Assembly: GCA_016926755.1 (NCBI GenBank)
Contig: JAFGNZ010000130.1
Span: 1 to 64,000, forward strand
DNA from: Myxococcaceae bacterium
GTDB taxonomy: Bacteria; Myxococcota; Myxococcia; Myxococcales; Myxococcaceae
Length of the DNA stretch: 64,000 bases
Reading direction: 5' to 3'
Below the pieces are notes generated by a model that saw only the letters and a program-made list of their open reading frames with translations, searched no databases and was not told where the DNA came from. A program made the position numbers and the translations under genes. Positions 8,017 to 14,325 of the stretch are shown in pieces. Each line of letters starts with the position of its first letter. Position 1 is the stretch's first letter.

Positions 8017-8771
8017 CCAAGCAAAGAACCCTCAAGCTTATCGTCTACGCACCTGCGCTCGTGGGCAAAGACGGTCGCACGGTCGACGTCATCCATGGAA
8101 TGGAAAAGGCGCTCCCCGGCTTGCGGCTGAAGTGGCGGCTCTCAGACAGCGGGCGCCCCATCCCATTGCCGCAGCGTGACGCATGGCTCGTAGAAAACAT
8201 TGAGGACGGGGAATTTCCTATTGTGTGCAACGGGGACACAAGTTACCCCGTGACAGTTTTTGGAAGGGAAAGTTCGGGACTCTTCAGCCCAGGCGGTCAG
8301 CCCCAGTTTGAAGTCCACGCGAAAATGCCACTGGACGAGCCTGTGATCGCGGCAGCGGCGGCTGTGCTTGAAGCCGTGGCGGAGGGCGCACGCGCGTTCT
8401 GGGGGAGTGCAACGCCGGACGCCGCTGCGGTGGATATCGCGTATCAGACAGCCCCCACGCTGCAAGGGCCGCCGTCTCCACGCCGGGGGCTGCCTGCCCT
8501 GAAACTCTTCCAGCACATTCGCTCACCCGAGATTCCTTATTACCTCGGGTGGCTGAACTATTGGTCTGCCCCTGCCGCGAAAGCCATCGGGTTCCCGGAC
8601 CCGACCCGCGATGGCGAGCTGCTCACGCGGGCGCGGCGCACGGCGTCGGGCTGGTGGGTGGTGCAGCTCACGGAGGCGCCGCTCGATCTCGACAACCCCG
8701 CCCACCTGGGCGCGCTGAAGCGGGCCTACGAGCGCTTCCCGGAGATCGGCGGGCGCGTCACTCCGGGCTGA
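8013..8771 (+). CDS. DUF5953 family protein, putative immunity partner (copy 1)
   Basis: 252 residues. The track starts at 8004, but ATG 8013 overlaps the upstream stop (ATGA) and gives the family-like start 'MTKQRTLKLIVYAPALVGKD'. It has no signal peptide and is predicted cytoplasmic. Diagnostic segments are 'VIHGMEKALPGLRLKW', 'AFWGSATP', 'LTRARRTASGWWVVQLTEAP' and 'LDLDNPAHLGALKRAYERF'. A second, inverted copy lies at 9059-9823 with long identical blocks. Obligate coupling to a predicted nuclease lipoprotein, and retention beside a toxin stump in the second copy, fit an immunity protein; this is inference. Confidence 0.72.
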   Translation: MTKQRTLKLIVYAPALVGKDGRTVDVIHGMEKALPGLRLKWRLSDSGRPIPLPQRDAWLVENIEDGEFPIVCNGDTSYPVTVFGRESSGLFSPGGQPQFEVHAKMPLDEPVIAAAAAVLEAVAEGARAFWGSATPDAAAVDIAYQTAPTLQGPPSPRRGLPALKLFQHIRSPEIPYYLGWLNYWSAPAAKAIGFPDPTRDGELLTRARRTASGWWVVQLTEAPLDLDNPAHLGALKRAYERFPEIGGRVTPG

Positions 8772-8794
8772 AGGAGTGGAGACGATCTTCAGGA

Positions 8795-9072
8795 ATGTTG
8801 ACGCGGAGCGAGATCCTGAAAGTCCTCGCAACGGAGATGAAGCGCTATAGCGTCCCGATGAACTTCACCCCCTGGAGAGGGCGATGAACGAGGATCGTTC
8901 CTGGGAGGGCAACTGGAAGGTTCGTCTGTATGAGCGGGTCCGCGAGCGCGGTGACACGTCGCTCACCGCCTTTGCCGAGGCGCGCCCCACCGCCTCTCTG
9001 GTTACGCTGGCCAGATCAAGGAGGCACTGGAACGTATCGGTGCCACGGGGGGTGAAGTTCAGGGAGGTGTAG
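8795..9072 (+). pseudogene. Two overlapping short ORFs, probably remains of broken genes
   Basis: ORF a (8795-8887, 30 aa) begins 'MLTRSEILKVLATEMKRYS' and stops inside the start of ORF b (ATGA). ORF b (8884-9072, 62 aa) begins 'MNEDRSWEGNWKVRLYERV' and continues 'LTAFAEARPT'. It then turns into low-quality sequence after 'ASLVTLA', while another frame there reads 'GQIKEALERIGATGGEVQ'. Both look like the starts of longer genes that were cut or frameshifted. ORF b overlaps the 3' end of the convergent DUF5953 copy by 14 nt. Confidence 0.4.
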
Positions 9073-9823
9073 AGCGCCCGCCAATCTCCGGGAACCGCTC
9101 GTAGGCGCGCAGCAGCGCCTCCAGGTGCGCGGGGTTGTCCAGATCCAGCGGCGCCTCCGTCAGCCGCACCACCCACCCGCCCGACGCCGTGCGCCGCGCC
9201 CGTGTGAGCAGCTCCGCGTCGCGCGCCGGGTCCGGGAACCCGAGAACCCGCGCCGCCGCGGCCGACCAGTAGTTCGCCCACCCCAAGCGACGCGCAATCT
9301 CGGGCGCACGGATGGAGTCTGGGAACTTGAGCGCTGGCAACCCTCGTGGTGGGACCCCCGGCTTACGAACCGGATCGACGGTCTGGCGTGAAATCTCCAC
9401 GGTCGCGTTGAACGGCGTCGCGTGCCCCCAGAACGCGCACGCTCCTTCCGCCACGGCTTCCAGCACCTCTACTACCGCCGCGATGCCTGCTGCGGACAAA
9501 GGCAGTCTGGCGTGGACTTCAAGCTGGGCCTGCCCGCCAGGGGAGCTGTTCGCCGAAACCTCCCAGCCAGACACCGATACATAGTCGCTCTCACTTCCGT
9601 TGTGGAGGAGCGGAAACTCTTTGACCGCCCCCTGTTCGACGAGCCATGCATCGCGATTCACCAGGAGGGTGCGCTGTCCCGCCTCGGACGTCGTCCACCC
9701 CAGTCGCAAGCCCGGCAATGCGCGCTCCATTCCATGAACGATGGCGAGAGGACGAACATCCTTGCCCACGAGTTCAGGCGCGTAGACGGTGATGCGAAGG
9801 TCATTCTCTCGAGCGGGCGGCAT
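9059..9823 (-). CDS. DUF5953 family protein, putative immunity protein (copy 2)
   Basis: 254 residues from ATG 9823; the 411-aa track ORF extends upstream through a frame that belongs to other genes. It is a clear paralogue of copy 1 ('ITVYAPELVGKD', 'IVHGMERALPGLRLGW', 'LTRARRTASGGWVVRLTEAP', 'LDLDNPAHLEALLRAYERF'), on the opposite strand and facing it. Immediately upstream, in another frame, is a stump matching the last ~30 residues of the DUF6310-like protein. This copy therefore probably survives as an orphan immunity gene. Confidence 0.72.
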   Translation of the reverse strand: MPPARENDLRITVYAPELVGKDVRPLAIVHGMERALPGLRLGWTTSEAGQRTLLVNRDAWLVEQGAVKEFPLLHNGSESDYVSVSGWEVSANSSPGGQAQLEVHARLPLSAAGIAAVVEVLEAVAEGACAFWGHATPFNATVEISRQTVDPVRKPGVPPRGLPALKFPDSIRAPEIARRLGWANYWSAAAARVLGFPDPARDAELLTRARRTASGGWVVRLTEAPLDLDNPAHLEALLRAYERFPEIGGRSTPP

Positions 9824-9824
9824 C

Positions 9825-9921
9825 TCAACACCAGTCCATGACGATGATCTGGAGGGTGTCATCGACACTCTCCAACGCTGCTTTGTGCGCGGCGCTGCGC
9901 ACGCCCACTCGAAAGTCAAAC
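9825..9921 (-). pseudogene. Decapitated 3' remnant of a DUF6310-like toxin gene
   Basis: The minus strand, in a frame not listed in the track, reads 'FDFRVGVRSAAHKAALESVD' then 'DTLQIIVMDWC' and a stop 1 nt before the DUF5953 copy-2 start. The intact toxin ends 'YDFIIGVSTQAHKEALLDQD' then 'RTLNIVVTGCTR' and abuts its own DUF5953 gene in the same way. All upstream toxin sequence is missing; the HNH nuclease gene ends here instead, its stop overlapping the first codons of the remnant. Confidence 0.75.
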
Positions 9922-10689
9922 CCGCGGGTACACGTGGGCGCGGTGCCACGCCAGGTAGCGGCGATGCCCCTCCTTCAGGTTGGCGACACGCAGCGGCAGG
10001 TGCAGCCCCAGGAGGCTCCTCGCTTCGGCCGACAGCGTGCTCGCGACCATGACGCTTCCCTCGTCGTTGACCGTGATGAACCCCCGGTCGAAGGCCGCGT
10101 CCAGGTGCGGAGCCAGCAACAAGCCGTTGAACACGTCCAGCCGCTCGGCATCCGTCTCGCAGTCGGCCCACGGCTTGATGTGGCTCGCGCGCAGCAGCTC
10201 CTTCACCGCCAGGCCTGTCACCGCACACCGCCCATCCCAGAACTCCAGCAGGCCCGCGCGGAACACGTCCTGGCCCACGCGCTGCACCACCCACCGCTCG
10301 GCCTCGGTCGCTCGCGGCAACGACGCCACCCGGGCCGTGAACACGTGCAGCAGCTCGTCTGGCAGCGACCTCGACAACTGGAACGCGCGCCGCACCAGCC
10401 GATGCAGCGAGGGAAGGTCCGGCACGCTCCTGCCGGCCACCGCCCCTTTCGGCAGCGGCGACACCACGGGCGTGCCCAGACCCTCCAGCGCCGTCCCCAC
10501 GTGCGCCTGCGAGAACGCCACCAGGAACAACGTCTCCTGCGCGAAGTGCGTCAGCCAGATCTTCAGCGGCGCCTGCGTGCTGGCATACCCCAGCCAGGGG
10601 CCCACCCGGGGCAGCGCGATGTCAAAGCCGTTATCGGCCGCCGCCTTCTCCAGCCGAATGGCGATCGCGGGGTTCAGCGCGCTGGACAT
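9916..10689 (-). CDS. HNH endonuclease (restriction-type)
   Basis: 257 residues. The C-terminal HNH domain is clear: 'CAVTGLAVKELLRASHIKPW' followed by 'DVFNGLLLAPHLDAAFDRGF' (His of SHIKPW, Asn of FNGLLL, His of PHLDAAFD). This is the HNH type common in restriction and phage-defence loci. The N-terminal ~140 residues are an unrecognised helical domain. Start ATG 10689 directly follows the stop of a 32-aa ORF (TGAATG), which itself overlaps the methylase stump, so all three were probably one operon. Its 3' end is joined to a toxin remnant, showing rearrangement. Cleavage specificity unknown. Confidence 0.8.
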   Translation of the reverse strand: MSSALNPAIAIRLEKAAADNGFDIALPRVGPWLGYASTQAPLKIWLTHFAQETLFLVAFSQAHVGTALEGLGTPVVSPLPKGAVAGRSVPDLPSLHRLVRRAFQLSRSLPDELLHVFTARVASLPRATEAERWVVQRVGQDVFRAGLLEFWDGRCAVTGLAVKELLRASHIKPWADCETDAERLDVFNGLLLAPHLDAAFDRGFITVNDEGSVMVASTLSAEARSLLGLHLPLRVANLKEGHRRYLAWHRAHVYPRV

Positions 10690-10788
10690 TCAGGGGACGC
10701 CTTCTCTCAGGGAGGGGCTGGACAAAGCGGTCCGCTTGTCAGACAGGTTCTCGCCACGCGCCGGAGTACTCGGCCAGTCCGCGCTCAT
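10690..10788 (-). CDS. Possible 32-aa ORF linking methylase stump and HNH gene
   Basis: It begins in the methylase stop (ATGA at 10788-10785) and ends directly against the HNH start. The peptide 'MSADWPSTPARGENLSDKRT' has no recognised features. It may be a leader/coupling ORF or the remnant of a lost gene. The perfect coupling at both ends is the only support. Confidence 0.25.
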   Translation of the reverse strand: MSADWPSTPARGENLSDKRTALSSPSLREGVP

Positions 10789-11608
10789 GCCTGGGCTCCC
10801 CCGCGCTTCTTCCGGCCGGCCTCGCTCGCGTGGGCCACCCGCGGATCCGCCGGTGGCGGCGCGAGCACCGTGACGTACGGGGTGCCCGCGCGGATCGCCT
10901 CGGCCAGCTCGTCGTAGCGCTCGAGGATGAGGCGCTGGGTGCGGTACTCGCCGTGGGCCTTTTCGTCGTGCTTCCGGACCACCGGGAACGTGTCGAGCAC
11001 GTACGCGGTGTCTTCGCGCGAGAGCCCATAGAGGTGGAAGAAGGCGGCGTCCAGCTCGGCGCGGAGCAGGGCGCGCCGCTCGGGATCCCAACGGAATGGC
11101 GGCCCGTCGTAGCCGACGTCGCGCGCGAAGGACTCCAGGTCCCAGGCGGTGTACGTGAGTTCGAGGACGCGCGGCAGAATCCAGTCACGGATCAACGTCT
11201 GCTTTTCCCAGGGCGCTGGCATCTCATAGACGCTGGGTGCGAGGACCGGAAGCTGTTTCAGAATGAAATAGGTCAGCGACGTGCCGCCAATCTTCTGCCG
11301 AGCGGCGTAATCAAGGGCGAAGCCGCACAGATTGGCGTAAAGCGCCGCAAGCGCTCGCGGCTCCTTGTCTGACAATAGGAGCGGGAACTTGTGGTTCACG
11401 GCGACACGCGGAATCAGCGAAGCGATGACGGCTCTGTGATCCGTGCTCCGGCAGATGTCGCGCCAGCCGAGCAGCCACCCACGGTTCCAACGCCCATTGA
11501 GCCGCTCCTCCACTGTCCTCTCATCCACCCAGTATTGGGGCCGCGCGAAGTCGTACGGGTCCTCGGAGGGGCGACGGAGAGCTCGGGTATCCCCTCTCGC
11601 CGATGCGC
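10785..11608 (-). pseudogene. C-terminal stump of an Eco57I/PglX/DrmMI-type DNA adenine methylase
   Basis: The homologous part starts at about 'SEDPYDFARPQYWVDER' and contains 'WLLGWRDICRSTDHRAVIAS', 'NHKFPLLLSDKEPRALAALY', 'QKIGGTSLTYFILKQLPVL' and 'RALLRAELDAAFFHLYGL'. These are hallmarks of the C-terminal target-recognition/tail region of large Type IIG-like, BREX PglX and DISARM-type methylases, which are usually about 1000 residues or more. Only ~270 residues remain. The SAM-binding and NPPY catalytic region is absent, and the upstream DNA is the DUSAM gene, so the enzyme cannot be functional. The 319-aa track ORF includes out-of-family codons overlapping the DUSAM gene. Confidence 0.75.
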
Positions 11609-11610
11609 GG

Positions 11611-12333
11611 TCAGGGGCTAGGTGACGGGGGCGGTTCGTCCAGGCTCGCCAGGTTCTCCTCGGCGGCGCGGCGGAACCTCGGGACGACCTCCACGGCGAG
11701 CCAGTCGCGGATCTGCTGGCGTGCTCCTTCAAGATCCCCAGCATCCCGGAGTTCCGTCATCCGGTACATGGCGCTCTTGAGCCGGTCTGCGGCATCACGG
11801 AAGCGCCCCATGATCTGCCCGAGAAGCGCCCCGGCACTCTCAGGACTGGCTAGCGCCGGTTCCGTCTCTGTCTCGCTCATGCCCACGTCAGCGGCGGCCC
11901 GGCGAAGGAAGGCGCGCATCCCCTCGTTGAGTTCGAGCGGTTGCCCTTGCTGGACGCGGTGCAGAAGGACAGGGATCTGTTCACGGACGGAGAGCTTCGG
12001 ATCTGCCTGTCCGCTTGCGGCAACCGACTTGAGCCGGGTCACCTTGCGAAGCTGGGACTCGGCTATCCTCCGGTAGTGCGGAACGACCTCAACGGCGAGC
12101 ACCTCTTCCATCAGCCTGCCTGCGCCGTCCAGGTCGCCTGCATCCTGGAGGTCGGATGCCTGGATTTCAGCCTTGCAGAGACGGTCCGAGCCCTCATCGA
12201 TGCGGCGTGTGATCTCTCCAAGCAGCGTTTTCGGGTCTGCCACGGGGAGCGGCGCGAGAGCACGAACGGTAGTGACGCGGGATCCCGTGGAACAGCCTCC
12301 CATCAGGAGTATGTCCGAACTCCAGCTTGCCAT
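11611..12333 (-). CDS. DUSAM-domain (DUF2379-like) protein, one and a half domains
   Basis: About 240 residues if started at ATG 12333; ATG 12303 is also possible, and the track start at 12450 gives an unconvincing N-terminus. The C-terminal half is a full DUSAM domain: 'GQPLELNEGMRAFLRRAAAD', 'LLGQIMGRFRDAADRL', 'RDAGDLEGARQQIRDWLAVE'. The N-terminal half repeats only the second part of such a domain ('LLGEITRRIDEGSDRL', 'LQDAGDLDGAGRLMEEVLAVE'). The family is myxobacterial and of unknown function. A truncated first domain suggests a deletion or an in-frame duplication. It abuts the methylase stump on the same strand. Confidence 0.68.
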   Translation of the reverse strand: MASWSSDILLMGGCSTGSRVTTVRALAPLPVADPKTLLGEITRRIDEGSDRLCKAEIQASDLQDAGDLDGAGRLMEEVLAVEVVPHYRRIAESQLRKVTRLKSVAASGQADPKLSVREQIPVLLHRVQQGQPLELNEGMRAFLRRAAADVGMSETETEPALASPESAGALLGQIMGRFRDAADRLKSAMYRMTELRDAGDLEGARQQIRDWLAVEVVPRFRRAAEENLASLDEPPPSPSP

Positions 12334-12454
12334 GATGAGCGATCCAGACGTGAAGAGCCGCAAGCGTGCTGGCTGGCTGGAAGTCGCTGATCGGTTGGAG
12401 GCGGCGATAGGTGAAGAGACCGGATCTTCGGGTGGGTCCGAACGCCTCACATGA
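12311..12454 (+). CDS. Possible 47-aa protein antisense to the DUSAM 5' end
   Basis: ATG 12311 has a good ribosome-binding site (CAGGAG) just upstream and encodes 'MSELQLAMMSDPDVKSRKRA' then 'GWLEVADRLEAAIGEE', an amphipathic, protein-like sequence. It overlaps the uncertain N-terminal part of the DUSAM ORF, whose translation there is poor. It is either a real small gene or the 5' remnant of a larger one, cut before the convergent symporter gene. Confidence 0.35.
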   Translation: MSELQLAMMSDPDVKSRKRAGWLEVADRLEAAIGEETGSSGGSERLT

Positions 12455-12457
12455 CAG

Positions 12458-14158
12458 CTACGGCGCGGCGGGAGCGGCCCTCGGCATGGCGGCTTGGAGT
12501 GCCAGGCTCAGGATGACGACCAGCGTGCAGCCGATCACGTTGAACCAGAGATAGCCGATGCTGCTGAACGCGAAGAGGGCCACCACCGTCGCCTGCGAGA
12601 TCAGCGCGGCGATGAAGACCGCATGCCCCCGAACGCCCCGGAGGAAGAAGGCCACCAGGAAGATGCCGAGCACCGTCCCATAAAAGATGGACCCCAGGAT
12701 GTTCACCGCCTGGATCAGGTTGTCCAACAGCGACGCGAAGCTCGCGAACGCCACGGCGACCAGGCCCCAGAAGACCGTGAACGCCTTGGAGGCAATCAGG
12801 ACATGGCGATCCGAGGCGTCGGGCCGGAAGACACGCCGGTAGAAGTCGATCGTGGTCGTCGTCCCCAGCGCGGTGAGCTCGCCCGCCACCGAGCTCATGG
12901 CCGCCGCCAGGATGACCGTGATGAGCAGCCCGAACAGGCCACTGGGCAGCCAGCCCTTCACGAACGAGACGAAGATGTAGTCCGAGTCCTTGGTCTCCGC
13001 CTTCGGCAAGGCTCGCGAGACCACGGCCTTGGCCTCCTTCCGGAGGGCGTCCGCCGTCCGCGCAGCCTCCCGGAGGCGCTCGCGCGCGCCCGCCTCGGCG
13101 GCCTCGTCCCCAGCCTCGCGCGCCGCCAGGTAGCGCTCCACCTCGGCGCGCTTGTCGCCCTGCACCTGCGCCCACTTCGACTCGATCGCCCCGAGCTCTC
13201 CCGCCTGCTCGGTCGCCTGCACGCGCGTGCGGAGGGACTCGTTGAAGAGCAGCGGCGGCGCGGTGAACTGGTAGAACACGAAGACCAGGATCCCGACGAA
13301 CAGGATCAGGAACTGCATCGGGATCTTCAGGACGCCGTTGAACAGCAGCCCGAGCCGACTCTCGGTGATGGAGCGCCCCGTCAGGTAGCGGCCCACCTGG
13401 GACTGATCCGTCCCGAAGTACGACAAGGACAGGAAGAGCCCGCCCGTGATGCCGGACCAGAAGTTGTAGCGGTCCTCGAGGTTGAAGTCGAAGCTGACCA
13501 CGTTCATCCGGCCGAACGCGCCCGCGACGTCAACGGCGCGGCCGAGCGACACGTGCTCGGGCAGCCGCCAGACGATCACGACGGCGGCCACCACCATGCC
13601 CCCGAGCATCACCACCATCTGCTGCTTCTGCGTCTGCGCGACGGCCTTGGAGCCGCCCGTCACCGTGTAGAGGATGACGACTCCGCCCATGGCCACGATG
13701 GTCGGCTCGAGCGGCCAACCGAGGATCGTCGAGAGGATGATGGCGGGGGCGTAGATGGTGATGCCCGCGGCCAGCCCACGCTGGATCAGGAAGAGGAACG
13801 CGCCCAGCAGGCGCGTCTTCATGTCGAAGCGCGACTCCAGGTACTCGTAGGCCGTGTAGACCTTCAGCCGGTAGTAGATGGGCACGAAGACGGCGCTGAT
13901 GATCACCATCGCGATCGGCAGCCCGAAGTAGAACTGCACGAAGCGCATCCCGTCCTCGTAGGCCTGGCCCGGGACGGACAGGAAGGTGATGGCGCTGGCC
14001 TGCGTGGCCATGACCGACAGCCCGATGGTGGTCCAGCGCAGCTCGTAGCTGCCGCGAAGGTACTCCTCGCTGGTGCGCTGGCCGCGCGTCTTCCAGATGC
14101 CCCACCCCACGATGAACGCCGTCGTCCCGAGGAGGACCAGCCAGTCGAGCAGTGTCAC
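12458..14158 (-). CDS. Sodium:solute symporter (SSS family)
   Basis: 566 residues with about 13 membrane helices, the size and layout of the SSS/SGLT family (LeuT fold). Typical segments: 'MATQASAITFLSVPGQAYEDG', here quoted in part as 'SVMATQASAITFLSVPG', 'GGSKAVAQTQKQQM' and 'SYFGTDQSQVGRYLTGRS'. Between the helices near residues 310-400 it carries a long hydrophilic, coiled-coil-like insert rich in Ala/Glu/Arg. The start is GTG 14158, overlapping the stop of the 56-aa gene (GTGA). It is third in a coupled operon behind a secreted PIG-L deacetylase, so it may import a product released by that enzyme; substrate unknown. Confidence 0.88.
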   Translation of the reverse strand: MTLLDWLVLLGTTAFIVGWGIWKTRGQRTSEEYLRGSYELRWTTIGLSVMATQASAITFLSVPGQAYEDGMRFVQFYFGLPIAMVIISAVFVPIYYRLKVYTAYEYLESRFDMKTRLLGAFLFLIQRGLAAGITIYAPAIILSTILGWPLEPTIVAMGGVVILYTVTGGSKAVAQTQKQQMVVMLGGMVVAAVVIVWRLPEHVSLGRAVDVAGAFGRMNVVSFDFNLEDRYNFWSGITGGLFLSLSYFGTDQSQVGRYLTGRSITESRLGLLFNGVLKIPMQFLILFVGILVFVFYQFTAPPLLFNESLRTRVQATEQAGELGAIESKWAQVQGDKRAEVERYLAAREAGDEAAEAGARERLREAARTADALRKEAKAVVSRALPKAETKDSDYIFVSFVKGWLPSGLFGLLITVILAAAMSSVAGELTALGTTTTIDFYRRVFRPDASDRHVLIASKAFTVFWGLVAVAFASFASLLDNLIQAVNILGSIFYGTVLGIFLVAFFLRGVRGHAVFIAALISQATVVALFAFSSIGYLWFNVIGCTLVVILSLALQAAMPRAAPAAP

Positions 14159-14325
14159 GCGTAGGCCCAGGTGATCGCCCAGAACAGGGCGACGAGCAGG
14201 GCAAGGGTGCCCAGCACGAAGAGGTAGATGTTGCGCCAGGATCCGAGCAGGGGCGGCGCGTCATCGAGCTCGGGCCTCGACGTGGAGGCCGCGCCCGGTA
14301 CAGGAGGCTTCGATTCGGAGCTCAT
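14155..14325 (-). CDS. 56-aa single-pass membrane protein
   Basis: ATG 14325 overlaps the PIG-L stop (ATGA) and its own stop overlaps the symporter start (GTGA), so I chose this start over the track's 14508. The N-terminal 30 residues are hydrophilic (Ser/Pro/Glu). The C-terminus 'NIYLFVLGTLALLVALFWAI' is one membrane helix. Its fixed position between enzyme and symporter suggests a small accessory subunit of the transporter; this is inference from context. Confidence 0.7.
   Translation of the reverse strand: MSSESKPPVPGAASTSRPELDDAPPLLGSWRNIYLFVLGTLALLVALFWAITWAYA

Noticed and set aside
9824-10294. N-terminal extension of the DUF5953 copy-2 ORF
   Set aside because: The frame runs through the HNH gene and toxin stump with unrelated composition; family-like sequence begins at ATG 9823.
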